Made by a program: the position numbers and the translations under genes
In this document: in pieces, positions 8,943-17,841 of the stretch
Numbering within the stretch: position 1 is the first letter of the stretch
How the letters are laid out: each line of letters opens with the position of its first letter
Notes under the pieces: generated by a model
Told to the model about the DNA's origin: nothing
Seen by the model: only the letters and a program-made list of their open reading frames with translations
Database searches by the model: none
Origin: Gluconacetobacter dulcium
Lineage (GTDB): Bacteria > Pseudomonadota > Alphaproteobacteria > Acetobacterales > Acetobacteraceae
Direction of reading: 5' to 3'
DNA length: 64,000 bases
Assembly: GCF_014174165.1 (NCBI RefSeq)
Contig: NZ_JABEQN010000009.1
Coordinates: forward strand, 1 to 64,000

Positions 8943-9095
8943 CGTTCTATCCTGCGCCGCCTTCGGCCCGGTGCCAAGACCCGTCCTTGTCCGCCTCTCT
9001 CGCTAAAGGTTCGGGGGCGGGTTAGTAAGGGGGTGGGTAGTCGTGCCCCGAATGGAATACGGCCGCCAGACGCTGGTCATGGAGAGAAGATGGGT

Positions 9096-10100
9096 ATGAA
9101 AGCGCCGCTGCCAAGAGACCGCGTGGCTTTGGCCGGCCCGGCGGGCCGCCGGGGGGCGGCCGTGGGCGCGGCGCTGGCGGGGATGCTGGCCGGCCTGTTG
9201 CCCCTGGGCGGCTGCGCCCATCGCGATGCCGTGGATACCACGCTGGACTGGTGGCATCAGTATCAGGGCGGGGTGATCGCCCAGCAGCGGCCGCCGCCGC
9301 CGGGGGCGCATGATCCCTATCCCGCCGTGGGCCTGACCCCGACCACGCCGCCTGTGTTGCCCTCGGCCGAGCGGCGGCAGGATGTGACCGAAGCCCTGAT
9401 CGAACAGCGCAATCTGGCGCACCGGATGGCGGCGGAGGTCGGGCCGCTGACGAATACGGTCGTTCCGGCACCGGCACCGGCACCGGCGCGGCCGACCGTG
9501 CCGGCGGTGGCCGCTGCCGCGTCTTCGGCGACGCTGGAGGCGGCGGAGGCGCCGCCGGCCGCGCCGGTCGTTGCGCCAAAGCCGGTCGGAAAGGCGTCTT
9601 CGGCCCCTGCTGACGACAGCGCTGGACCGCTGGTGGCGATGCCCGAGGTCGGGGAGGATGTCGGCGGGGTGGGGGGCAAGGCGCCGGCCGTGGCGGCGCC
9701 TCTGCCCGCGATTCCGGCCGCGCCGCCGACGGCGCCGCAATTTCCCGGCTTCGCCGTGCCGGCCGATGCCGCCGTCGCGGTGAGCCGTCCGGATTATGCG
9801 CTCTCCGACCCTGGCGGCACGCGCATTCTCTTTCCTGTCGGCAACGACCATCCTGTGGCAGGGCAGGAGAAGGAGATCGATAACGTGGCGCGCCATACTC
9901 CCGGCGGCCCGTTGTTCGTTCATGGCTATGGCGAGGCCGCGTCGACCGATTCGGCGGAACAGGCGCGGGCGATGGCGCTCGCGCTGCTGCGGGCTCGTGT
10001 GGTGGCCGATCGCCTGGTGGCCGATGGCGTGCCGGCGAAGGCGATCCATCTGCGTGCCCACCCCTTCGGCGATGGCGTGCGCATTCGCACGGCGGAGTAG
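9096..10100 (+). CDS. Outer-membrane lipoprotein with C-terminal OmpA-like domain
   Basis: A 334-residue envelope protein. The N-terminus is a lipoprotein signal ending in the lipobox LGGCAH. A long low-complexity linker rich in Ala and Pro (roughly residues 110-230) follows, then a divergent OmpA-type peptidoglycan-binding domain: FPVGNDHPVAGQEKEID, LFVHGYGE, then RARVVADRLVADGVPAKAIH. ATG 9096 is chosen because GGAGAGA lies 8 nt upstream; the ATG at 9090 is too close to it. Likely role is tethering the outer membrane to the wall. It is divergent from the ClpP-like gene across 153 nt. Confidence 0.72.
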   Translation: MKAPLPRDRVALAGPAGRRGAAVGAALAGMLAGLLPLGGCAHRDAVDTTLDWWHQYQGGVIAQQRPPPPGAHDPYPAVGLTPTTPPVLPSAERRQDVTEALIEQRNLAHRMAAEVGPLTNTVVPAPAPAPARPTVPAVAAAASSATLEAAEAPPAAPVVAPKPVGKASSAPADDSAGPLVAMPEVGEDVGGVGGKAPAVAAPLPAIPAAPPTAPQFPGFAVPADAAVAVSRPDYALSDPGGTRILFPVGNDHPVAGQEKEIDNVARHTPGGPLFVHGYGEAASTDSAEQARAMALALLRARVVADRLVADGVPAKAIHLRAHPFGDGVRIRTAE

Positions 10101-10266
10101 AGCGCGGCGCGGTTGCCTGCCGGGCCTGGGCGTCGCTAATATCCGCGATTGGTGGGGAACCAGCCCGCCAGTCGCGACATGCCGCCGGAAGAGCGGCGCG
10201 AAACGGCCATCCTGAACCTTGTCGGGGGCGCTGGGTCCCCGGCAGACAGTCTCAACGAGCCAACCC

Positions 10267-11529
10267 ATGACCGAAGAATTCCATCGCATCCGCCGCCTGC
10301 CGCCCTATGTGTTCGCCGAGGTGAACAAGGCCAAGGCCGCGGCCCGAGCCAGGGGCGAGGACATCATCGATCTGGGCATGGGCAATCCCGACAGCCCCAC
10401 GCCGCCGCACATCGTGCAGAAGCTGGTGGAGACCGTTTCCAACCCACGTGCGCATGGCTATTCGGTGAGCAAGGGGATTCCCGGTCTGCGCCGGGCGCTG
10501 GCGGCTTATTACGAGCGCCGTTTCGAGGTGAAGCTGGACCCTGAGACGGAGGTGATCGCCACCCTTGGGTCGAAGGAGGGGCTGGCCAATCTGGCCGCCG
10601 CGATCACCAGCCCCGGTGACACCATTCTGGTGCCGAATCCGTCTTATCCGATCCATCAGTTCGGCTTCATCATTGCCGGGGCCTCGGTGCGCTCGATTCC
10701 CGCGACGCCGGATGAAGAGATGCTGCGGGCGCTGGACCGCGCGGTGCGCCATTCGGTGCCGAAACCGACGGCGTTGATCGTGAACTTTCCCTCCAACCCC
10801 ACGGCTTATGTCGCGGACCTGGATTTCTATCGCGAACTGGTGGCCTTTGCCCGCCGGCATGAAATCTGGATCATGTCCGACCTAGCCTATGCCGAGATCT
10901 ATTTCGGCGACAGGGTGCCGCCTTCGATCCTGCAGGTGCCGGGGGCGAAGGAGATCGCGGTGGAGTTCACCTCGTTGTCCAAGACCTATTCCATGGCCGG
11001 TTGGCGCATGGGATTCGCGGCCGGCAATCCGCGGCTGATCAATGCGCTGACGCGGATCAAATCCTATCTGGATTATGGCGCGTTTACGCCGATTCAGGTG
11101 GCGGCGGTCGCGGCGTTGAGCGGCCCGCAGGATTGCGTGGCCGAGATGCGCACGCTGTATCGCGACCGGCGTGACGTGCTGATCCGTGGCCTGCATGCGG
11201 CGGGGTGGGATGTGCCGTCTCCCGAGGGGTCGATGTTTGCCTGGGCGCCGCTGCCGCCGGCATTCCGCGAAATGGGGAGCGTCGATTTCTCCAAGCTGCT
11301 GCTGAAGGAAGCCGGGGTGGCGGTGGCGCCGGGGCTGGGCTTCGGCGAGTATGGCGAGGGCTTCGTGCGGATCGGGCTGGTGGAGAACACGCAGCGCCTG
11401 CGTCAGGCGACGCGCGCGATCCGGCAGTTCATGGGCCGGCATGGCGTCAATCTGCCGGACCTGGCGGGGAGTGGCCGCCGGGTGGGGAAGGAGGCGGAGC
11501 AGGCGGCCGACGCGGCGTCGGTGATCTGA
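10267..11529 (+). CDS. alaC: Alanine/LL-diaminopimelate-type aminotransferase (class I/II, AlaC-like)
   Basis: A PLP-dependent aminotransferase of fold type I. The PLP lysine is in FTSLSKTYSMAGWRMGF, the phosphate-binding and Asn/Asp residues in NFPSNPTAY and IMSDLAYAEIYF, and the N-terminal helix reads RLPPYVFAEVNKAKAAAR, as in AlaC and related enzymes. It would make alanine from pyruvate and glutamate. The ATG at 10267 gives 420 aa, the family length. Directly downstream is a terminator and then the homoserine dehydrogenase gene, an arrangement common near hom in alphaproteobacteria. Confidence 0.85.
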   Translation: MTEEFHRIRRLPPYVFAEVNKAKAAARARGEDIIDLGMGNPDSPTPPHIVQKLVETVSNPRAHGYSVSKGIPGLRRALAAYYERRFEVKLDPETEVIATLGSKEGLANLAAAITSPGDTILVPNPSYPIHQFGFIIAGASVRSIPATPDEEMLRALDRAVRHSVPKPTALIVNFPSNPTAYVADLDFYRELVAFARRHEIWIMSDLAYAEIYFGDRVPPSILQVPGAKEIAVEFTSLSKTYSMAGWRMGFAAGNPRLINALTRIKSYLDYGAFTPIQVAAVAALSGPQDCVAEMRTLYRDRRDVLIRGLHAAGWDVPSPEGSMFAWAPLPPAFREMGSVDFSKLLLKEAGVAVAPGLGFGEYGEGFVRIGLVENTQRLRQATRAIRQFMGRHGVNLPDLAGSGRRVGKEAEQAADAASVI

Positions 11530-11538
11530 TCCGTCTAG

Positions 11539-11560
11539 GCCGGCGAGCCGGCTGTTTTTT
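11539..11560 (+). terminator. Rho-independent terminator after the aminotransferase gene
   Basis: GCCGG, loop CGAG, CCGGC, then TGTTTTTT, starting 10 nt after the stop codon. Stem and T-run together make a standard intrinsic terminator, so hom probably has its own promoter in the following 70 nt. Confidence 0.75.
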
Positions 11561-11631
11561 GACCCGGACGTGGCGCGGTGGGCGCTGCGTCCGGCTGTTT
11601 GCTGAATTCAGGAACGACGACAGGATATCAG

Positions 11632-12999
11632 GTGACCGGACGGATGATGGCTACGGGTGGTGCGGGCGGACAGGCGGACGGAACGGGGCCGGCGCCATTG
11701 CGGATCGGCATCGCGGGGCTGGGGACGGTGGGGGCCGGGCTGGTCAAGCTGCTGCGGGGCAACGCGGCGATCGTCAGTGCCCGGGCCGGGCGGCCGGTGG
11801 TGGTGACGTCCGTGGCCGCGCGCGACCGCACCCGTGACCGGGGCATCGATCTGGACGGCGTGACCTGGCATGACGATGCGGCGGCGCTGGCGCACGACCC
11901 GGACGTGGATGTGGTGGTCGAACTGATCGGCGGGGCCGAAGGCATTGCCCGCCGGCTGGTGACTGAGGCGTTGCGGGCCGGCCGGCCGGTGGTGACGGCC
12001 AACAAGGCGCTGATCGCGGTGCATGGGGCCGAACTGGCGGCGCTGGCCGAGCAGGCGGGCGTACCGCTGATGTTCGAGGCTGCGGTGGCCGGTGGAATCC
12101 CCGCCATCAAGACCGTACGCGAAGGGCTGGCCGCCGACCGGTTGAACCGGGTGGGTGGCATTCTGAACGGCACCTGCAACTATATCATGACCGCGATGCG
12201 CGAGAGCGGCCGGGCTTTTGCCGATGTGCTGGCCGAGGCGCAGGCGCTGGGTTATGCCGAGGCCGATCCCTCGACCGACGTGGACGGCATCGACGCGGCG
12301 CACAAGCTGGCGATTCTGGCCGGGCTGGCGTTCGGGCGGCCGGTGGCGTTCTCCTCGGTCCATGTCGAGGGGATTCGCGGCATCGATGCGCTGGACCTGA
12401 CCTTCGCCCAGGCGCTGGGCTATCGCATCAAGCTGCTGGGGCTGGCCCGTCGGCGCGAGGATGGGGTGGAGGCGCGCGTGCATCCCTGCCTGGTGCCGGA
12501 GAAGATGCCGATCGCGCAGGTGGATGGCGTGTTCAATGCCGTGCTGGTGGAGGGGGCGTTCGTCGGTCGGCTGATGCTGGAGGGGCGTGGCGCGGGCGAG
12601 GGGCCGACGGCTACCGCCGTGGCCGCTGATCTGATCGACATTGCGCGTGGCAATGCGGTGCCGGTCTGGGGCCGCAGCACCGATGGGCTGACGCAGGTGG
12701 AGGCGCTGCCGCGCACGGCCTTCCACGAGGAATATTATCTGCGTCTGCAGGTGCAGGACCGGCCCGGCGTGATCGCCGATGTGACGGCCGTTCTGCGCGA
12801 TCATGGCGTGTCTTTGCGCAGCATGCTGCAACATGGGCGCGCCGCCGACGATATTGGTGGAGCGGACGAACCGTCCGTGCCGCTGGTGCTGGTCACACAT
12901 CGGACACAGGAATCCGCCATGATGGCGGCATTGGCACGGATCGGGGCGTTGCCGGCCGTGATCGGCGAGCCGGCGATGATCCGTATCGAAGCCGGCTGA
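11632..12999 (+). CDS. hom: Homoserine dehydrogenase with ACT domain
   Basis: Reduces aspartate semialdehyde to homoserine in threonine and methionine synthesis. The Rossmann motif IGIAGLGTVGAGLVK lies near residue 20-35, the catalytic block GGIPAIKTVREGLAADR and GILNGTCNYIMTAM follow, and SVHVEGIRGI is present. The C-terminal ACT domain (LRLQVQDRPGVIADVTAVL) suggests threonine feedback control, as is known for the family. The start is the GTG at 11632 with AGGA upstream; the ATG at 11644 is an alternative. It is followed on the same strand by glpX and recJ, the usual alphaproteobacterial order. Confidence 0.93.
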   Translation: MTGRMMATGGAGGQADGTGPAPLRIGIAGLGTVGAGLVKLLRGNAAIVSARAGRPVVVTSVAARDRTRDRGIDLDGVTWHDDAAALAHDPDVDVVVELIGGAEGIARRLVTEALRAGRPVVTANKALIAVHGAELAALAEQAGVPLMFEAAVAGGIPAIKTVREGLAADRLNRVGGILNGTCNYIMTAMRESGRAFADVLAEAQALGYAEADPSTDVDGIDAAHKLAILAGLAFGRPVAFSSVHVEGIRGIDALDLTFAQALGYRIKLLGLARRREDGVEARVHPCLVPEKMPIAQVDGVFNAVLVEGAFVGRLMLEGRGAGEGPTATAVAADLIDIARGNAVPVWGRSTDGLTQVEALPRTAFHEEYYLRLQVQDRPGVIADVTAVLRDHGVSLRSMLQHGRAADDIGGADEPSVPLVLVTHRTQESAMMAALARIGALPAVIGEPAMIRIEAG

Positions 13000-13066
13000 C
13001 CACGCCTGCGGGCCCGCTCATCAGGCCGGCGGTGAGAACCGGCCCAGACAGTCAAGGAACAGAGTG

Positions 13067-14062
13067 ATGACGTCCAGACCCACTACCGCCTATCAGGTTA
13101 CCGACCGCAATCTTGCCCTGGAACTGGTCCGTGTGACCGAGGCGGCGGCGATGGCGGCATCGCACTGGACCGGTCGCGGCCAGAAGAACGATGCCGATGG
13201 TGCCGCCGTGGAGGCGATGCGTCTGGCGTTCGATACCGTGGCGATCGACGGCACGGTGGTGATCGGCGAGGGCGAGATGGACGAGGCGCCGATGCTGTTC
13301 ATCGGCGAAAAGGTCGGTGCCGGCGGCCCGGCAATGGATATCGCCGTGGACCCGCTGGAAGGCACCAACCTGTGTGCCAAGAACATGCCTAATGCCCTGA
13401 CGGTGGTGGCGCTGGCCGAGGCCGGCAATTTTTTGCATGCGCCCGACGTGTATATGGACAAGATCGTGGTCGGGCCTGACCTGCCGGAAGGTGTGGTGGA
13501 TCTGGATGCCAGCATTGGTGCCAATCTGCGTGAACTGGCGCGGGCCAAACGCAAGGATATCACCGAACTGACGTTGTGCGCGCTGGAGCGCGAGCGCCAT
13601 GAGGAACTCATTGCCAAGACCCGCGAGGCCGGGGCGCGGGTGATGCTGTTGAGCGACGGCGACGTGGCTGCCGCCATCGCCGCCTGTCTGCCGGATGGGC
13701 AAGTGGATATCTACGCGGGTTCGGGGGGGGCGCCGGAAGGCGTGCTGGCTGCCGCTGCCGTGCGTTGCGTGCGTGGCCAGATGCAGGGCCGGCTGCTGTT
13801 CGAGGATGATGAGCAGATCCGTCGTGCGCGGGAGATGGATCCGGGTAAGGACCCGTCGCGCAAGTTGAGCCTGTTCGACATGGCCAAGGGTGATGTTCTG
13901 TTCTCGGCCACCGGTGTGACGACCGGTCCACTGCTGCGTGGCATCCGTCGCGATGGCCGTCGTGCCGTCACGCATTCGATCGTCATGCGTTCGAAATCCG
14001 GTACGGTGCGTTTTGTCGAGGGGCATCACGATTTCAGCACCAAGACCTGGCCGGCCTACTGA
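13067..14062 (+). CDS. glpX: Class II fructose-1,6-bisphosphatase
   Basis: Dephosphorylates fructose 1,6-bisphosphate in gluconeogenesis; in this family it may also act on sedoheptulose bisphosphate. The metal and phosphate sites are visible: GEGEMDEAP, MDIAVDPLEGTNLCA, IYAGSGGAPEGVL and GVTTGPLLRG. It encodes 331 aa, the standard length. AAGGAAC lies just upstream; the start could also be the GTG 3 nt earlier. It is 67 nt past hom and 6 nt before recJ. Confidence 0.94.
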   Translation: MTSRPTTAYQVTDRNLALELVRVTEAAAMAASHWTGRGQKNDADGAAVEAMRLAFDTVAIDGTVVIGEGEMDEAPMLFIGEKVGAGGPAMDIAVDPLEGTNLCAKNMPNALTVVALAEAGNFLHAPDVYMDKIVVGPDLPEGVVDLDASIGANLRELARAKRKDITELTLCALERERHEELIAKTREAGARVMLLSDGDVAAAIAACLPDGQVDIYAGSGGAPEGVLAAAAVRCVRGQMQGRLLFEDDEQIRRAREMDPGKDPSRKLSLFDMAKGDVLFSATGVTTGPLLRGIRRDGRRAVTHSIVMRSKSGTVRFVEGHHDFSTKTWPAY

Positions 14063-14068
14063 CGGCCG

Positions 14069-15919
14069 ATGTCGCTTTTGACCATAGCGGACGGGACCCT
14101 GATGGACGCGGCACCTTCCGATCCGGCTGAGGGGGCGGTCGTGCTGGGGGTGCGGTCCAGCCTTGGCGGCCGGCGTTGGCTCTGGCGGGATTCCCGTCTG
14201 GCCGATGCCGGCGGGCGGATCGGGCTGATGATCGCGCAACAGGCAGGGGTGTCCGAATTGGTCGGGCAGATGCTGGCGGCGCGCGGGCTGGATGGGAACA
14301 CCGCCGCGACCTTCCTGGACCCGACCCTGCGGGCGCTGATGCCTGATCCTTCCGCGTTGCAGGACATGGACGTAGCGGCTGATCGGCTGGCCGAGGCGGT
14401 GCGCCAGGGCGAGACGGTGGCCGTGTTCGGCGATTATGACGTGGATGGGGCCTGTGCCGCCGCGCTGGTGACCGGGTTGCTCCGCCAGTTGGGCTGCCCG
14501 GTGATGACCCATGTGCCGGACCGGATGACCGAGGGCTATGGCCCCAATGCTCCGGCGCTTGACGCGCTGGTGGCGCGGGGGGCGACGCTGGTGGTCTGTG
14601 TCGATTGCGGCACGGCGGCGGGCGATGTGCTGGCGACGCTGGCGGGGCGGGCTGATATCGTGGTGCTGGATCACCACAAGGCCGAGGGGCCTCCGCCCTC
14701 GGTGCTGGCGACCGTCAATCCCAACCGTCCCGACTGTGTGTCTGGCCAGCGCGGGCTGTGTGCGGCGGGCGTGGCGTTTCTGACGGCGGTGGCGACGATA
14801 CGGGCGTTGCGGCGGGCTGGATGGTTTGCCGGACGGCCGGAGCCGGACCTGATGGCGTTTCTCGATATCGTGGCGCTGGCGACGGTGTGCGACGTGATGC
14901 CGCTGACCGGGCTGAACCGCGCGCTGGTGACGCAGGGACTGAAGATTCTGGCGCGGCGGCGGCGGCTTGGGCTGGATGCGCTGATGGAGGTGGCGGGCGC
15001 GCGCGATCCGCTCTCGGCCTTTACCTGCGGTTTTGCGCTGGGGCCGCGCATCAATGCCGGCGGGCGGATTGCCGAATCCGGGTTGGGGCTGGAACTGCTG
15101 CTGTGTGATGACGCGGCCGAGGCCCGGCGTCTGGCCGAGCGGCTGGATGCGGTGAACCGGCGTCGCCAGACGGTGGAGAGCACGATCCTGGACCGGGCGA
15201 TGGAAGAGGCGGCGGCACAGCGTGCGGCCGGGCATGCGGTGCTGGTATTGTCGGGGCGGGACTGGCACCCTGGCGTGGTGGGCATCGTTGCCGGGCGGAT
15301 CAAGGAGCGGTTCAATCGCCCGGTGCTGGTGGGCGCGGAACTGGAGGACGGCACCGTCAAGGGATCGGGCCGGTCGGTTGCCGATATCGATCTGGGGGCG
15401 GCGATCATCGCGGCACGGCAGATGGGGCTGCTGACGACGGGGGGCGGCCATGCCATGGCTGCCGGGTTCTCGCTGCCGGGCTATGGTGTGTCGGCGCTGC
15501 ATGATTTCCTGAACGAGCGGTTGCGCGATGCGGCGGCGCTGCCGGATGCGGTGGATGTGCTGATTGAGGGCGTGGTGCATGTGGCCGGTGCGACGGTGGC
15601 TCTGGCGACCGATATCGGCCGGATGGCGCCCTTTGGGGCGGGTAATGACGAACCAGTGCTAGCCATTCCGCGCGTGCGGGTGGTGAGGGCCGATCGGATC
15701 GGCCGCGAGGGCGGCACGTTGCGGGTGCTGGTGGAAGGCGAGGGTGGCGGGCCGCGGCTGAAGGCGTTGCTGTTCCGTGCCGATGACCATCCTGCCGCTG
15801 CGATGCTGGAAGACCGCAACGCCCCGCCGCTGCATCTGGCAGGCTGGCTGCGCGCGGAGAACTGGAATGGCCGCACCGACGCCAGTTTCTTCATCCGCGA
15901 CGCGGCCGTGGCGACCTGA
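14069..15919 (+). CDS. recJ: Single-stranded-DNA-specific 5'-3' exonuclease RecJ
   Basis: Degrades single-stranded DNA from the 5' end in recombination, mismatch and base-excision repair. The DHH phosphoesterase motifs are complete: VFGDYDVDGACAAAL, VVCVDCGT, VLDHHKAEG and VATVCDVMPL, then the DHHA1 motif GGGHAMAAGF and a C-terminal OB-like region. The 616 aa match RecJ. The start is 6 nt after the glpX stop and the ribosome site is weak, so coupling to glpX is likely. It is the last gene before the tRNA. Confidence 0.94.
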   Translation: MSLLTIADGTLMDAAPSDPAEGAVVLGVRSSLGGRRWLWRDSRLADAGGRIGLMIAQQAGVSELVGQMLAARGLDGNTAATFLDPTLRALMPDPSALQDMDVAADRLAEAVRQGETVAVFGDYDVDGACAAALVTGLLRQLGCPVMTHVPDRMTEGYGPNAPALDALVARGATLVVCVDCGTAAGDVLATLAGRADIVVLDHHKAEGPPPSVLATVNPNRPDCVSGQRGLCAAGVAFLTAVATIRALRRAGWFAGRPEPDLMAFLDIVALATVCDVMPLTGLNRALVTQGLKILARRRRLGLDALMEVAGARDPLSAFTCGFALGPRINAGGRIAESGLGLELLLCDDAAEARRLAERLDAVNRRRQTVESTILDRAMEEAAAQRAAGHAVLVLSGRDWHPGVVGIVAGRIKERFNRPVLVGAELEDGTVKGSGRSVADIDLGAAIIAARQMGLLTTGGGHAMAAGFSLPGYGVSALHDFLNERLRDAAALPDAVDVLIEGVVHVAGATVALATDIGRMAPFGAGNDEPVLAIPRVRVVRADRIGREGGTLRVLVEGEGGGPRLKALLFRADDHPAAAMLEDRNAPPLHLAGWLRAENWNGRTDASFFIRDAAVAT

Positions 15920-16009
15920 GGGGTCGCTTTCGCAAAGAAAATGTCATCATCTGCCATGGGGGGCTTGACCGCCCCGCATCATCGGGATACGAACCCGGCC
16001 AAGCCAGAT

Positions 16010-16085
16010 GTCCCATTCGTCTAGAGGCCTAGGACGCCGCCCTCTCACGGCGGCAACAGGGGTTCGAATCCCCTATGGGACGCCA
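16010..16085 (+). tRNA. tRNA-Glu (anticodon CUC)
   Basis: Acceptor stem GTCCCAT pairs with ATGGGAC, the anticodon stem CCGCC/GGCGG holds the loop CTCTCAC with anticodon CTC at its centre, and the T-arm is AGGGG-TTCGAAT-CCCCT. The 3' CCA is encoded. The integrase gene starts 95 nt downstream, so the 3' half of this tRNA is the probable chromosomal attachment site. Confidence 0.95.
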
Positions 16086-16096
16086 TTGATTTTATT

Positions 16097-16115
16097 GGGT
16101 TTTTCGGAAAAACCC
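16097..16115 (+). terminator. Hairpin just after tRNA-Glu
   Basis: GGGTTTTT, loop CGG, AAAAACCC, an 8-bp perfect stem 12 nt past the tRNA CCA. It can end the tRNA transcript on either strand and may also lie inside the left attachment site. Confidence 0.6.
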
Positions 16116-16131
16116 TCCCATAAATTCCCGG

Positions 16132-16153
16132 TTTTTGCACCATTTTTGCACCA
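16132..16153 (+). repeat. Two abutting 11-bp direct repeats next to the integrase gene
   Basis: TTTTTGCACCA occurs twice in tandem with no spacer, between the tRNA and the integrase start. Short repeats in this position are often arm-type binding sites of tyrosine integrases; that role is inferred here. Confidence 0.5.
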
Positions 16154-16180
16154 CCGCGAGGAACGTGACATCCTGTCTCC

Positions 16181-17368
16181 ATGGCGGGTGAGGCTACGGT
16201 TCCAGGCGGGCAAACGGTGAGCGGGCGCATTGACCCGGCTACGGGGAAGCCTCTGCCCAAAGGGGTCTCGTATCGCGGCCCCAAGCAGTACATGGCGCGC
16301 AAGGTGGTCAATGACCGCCGAGTCCAGCAGACGTTCAGCACCGCCGCACTCGCTCGACGCTGGCTCGCGGAAACTGCCGCGAAGGCCGAGCTTGGCCAGT
16401 TCGTGGATACCAGCGCGCTCGACAAGACGACCGTGGGCGAAGTCGTGCAGAAATACGCCGACGAATGCATGGCTGACCGTGATGCCGACCGGACAGGGCA
16501 TATTCCGGCGATTCTGAGGGACAAGGAACTGCCTGGGGTGGCCATGTCCAAATTCTGCCCGGCTGACGTTCGCGGCTTCCGGGACAGGATGCTCGCCGCT
16601 GGCTATTCCCCGGCAACGGTGGTCAAGCGCATGAATCTGCTGGCGTCGGCGATGCAGCATGCGATTTCGGAATGGGACTTGCCCATCGTCAATCACGCCT
16701 CCGGACGGGTCGTGAAGAGGCCGGAAGGTGCGGATAAGAAGCGCAACAGACGACTCGACGAGGATGAGGACAAGGACGGGAAGACGGAGTTCGACAGGCT
16801 GATCGTGGCCGTCTCGGATTCCGTCTATCCCGACGATGTGTGGCTGGTTCGCTGGTCGATCGAGCAGGGCACCCGGCGAGGGGAAGCGATCGGTCTGCGA
16901 TGGTGCGATGTCGATATCGAACGCCGACTGATCAAGCTGGGCGGTGAGGCTGGCAAGACCAAGACACACAAGCATCAGGAAGAACATGGCCCCGAAATCC
17001 GCCCCCTCACACCAGGGGCAAGACGGCTTCTGCGCGAGAAATTGGCCACATACCCCAAGCCTCCAAAGTCGGGCGACAAGGTGTTCAGCGTAGGCGCCGA
17101 GGCGGCTTTCAGCGTGCGTTACGGGCGGATGGTCAAGCGCGCCGGACTCCATAACCTGACATTCCACGACCTGCGTCATGAAGCGACCAGCCGGCTTGCC
17201 AGGCTGTTGCCAAACCCGTTGGACCTCAAGAGGGTCACGGGACATCGTGACCTGAAGAGCCTGGACAGGTATTATCAACCAGTCCCTGAGAGTATCAGCA
17301 AGCAGATCGAAGAGGCCGAACGGCTGGCTGGCATCATCGCCGACGAGGAAGACGACGATGGCGAGTAA
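16181..17368 (+). CDS. int: Tyrosine site-specific integrase
   Basis: Catalyses integration and excision of the element. The catalytic residues are present: Arg232 in EQGTRRGEAIGL, His329 and Arg332 in FHDLRHEA, His355 in VTGHRDLKS, and the Tyr nucleophile at 364/365 in LDRYYQP. An N-terminal arm-binding region and a SAM-like core-binding region (KYADECMADRDADRTGHIPAILRDKEL) precede the catalytic domain. The length is 395 aa. It points away from the tRNA, as expected for integrases that use a tRNA gene, and overlaps the next gene by 11 nt. The acidic tail (DEEDDDGE) is not part of the core fold. Confidence 0.94.
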   Translation: MAGEATVPGGQTVSGRIDPATGKPLPKGVSYRGPKQYMARKVVNDRRVQQTFSTAALARRWLAETAAKAELGQFVDTSALDKTTVGEVVQKYADECMADRDADRTGHIPAILRDKELPGVAMSKFCPADVRGFRDRMLAAGYSPATVVKRMNLLASAMQHAISEWDLPIVNHASGRVVKRPEGADKKRNRRLDEDEDKDGKTEFDRLIVAVSDSVYPDDVWLVRWSIEQGTRRGEAIGLRWCDVDIERRLIKLGGEAGKTKTHKHQEEHGPEIRPLTPGARRLLREKLATYPKPPKSGDKVFSVGAEAAFSVRYGRMVKRAGLHNLTFHDLRHEATSRLARLLPNPLDLKRVTGHRDLKSLDRYYQPVPESISKQIEEAERLAGIIADEEDDDGE

Positions 17369-17702
17369 AGAAGAACACTCACGCCGCCTGCCGGCCGTGA
17401 TGGATAGCAAGCAGGCCGCAGAGTATCTGGGGTTGTCCTACGGGCGCCTGCGGAATCTTCTTTGGCTCGGCCTCGGACCCAAGTCGTTCAGCTTCGGCAA
17501 GCGTGACCGCCGCTTCCGTGTCTCTGACCTGGATGCGTTCATCGCCGCCAAGGTTGGAGACGTGGCGCCTGCGACGGCGGTCAAGCGCAGTCCAGGGAGG
17601 CCACGCAAAGGGCGTACGAGCATTGCGGCGGTAATAGCCGTGAGCGTCCTGGCTGTAGCGCTTGTGGTCGCTTGGATAATCATCGCCGCATCCATGCACT
17701 GA
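17358..17702 (+). CDS. AlpA/excisionase-like HTH protein with AT-hook and C-terminal membrane anchor
   Basis: A 114-residue protein overlapping the integrase gene by 11 nt. Residues 12-62 form a winged-helix HTH of the AlpA/excisionase type (MDSKQAAEYLGLSYGRLRNLLWLGLGP..., ending in RFRVSDLDAFI). A basic patch, SPGRPRKGRTS, matches the AT-hook core GRPRK. The last 30 residues are one hydrophobic helix (AAVIAVSVLAVALVVAWIII). Excisionases bend DNA to steer the integrase outward, and this place next to int supports that role. The membrane helix is not usual for the family. Confidence 0.75.
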   Translation: MASKEEHSRRLPAVMDSKQAAEYLGLSYGRLRNLLWLGLGPKSFSFGKRDRRFRVSDLDAFIAAKVGDVAPATAVKRSPGRPRKGRTSIAAVIAVSVLAVALVVAWIIIAASMH

Positions 17703-17841
17703 TGGCTGGACCTGCTGCATCGCGATTGTTTCGAACTGGCCAAGGCTGATTGCTTGGCACTTACGGCATTTTGGATTGTCGATACAGGAAGTGGGGGATC
17801 ATACTACACGTTATTCAACTACAATACGAGCAGGAAGCGAT

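Noticed and set aside
11608-12900. 430-codon minus-strand frame over hom
   Set aside because: Antisense shadow of homoserine dehydrogenase, with no family motifs.
13052-15580. 842-codon open frame on the minus strand over glpX and recJ
   Set aside because: It is antisense to two clear genes; His/Arg/Gln-rich composition is typical of shadow frames in GC-rich DNA.
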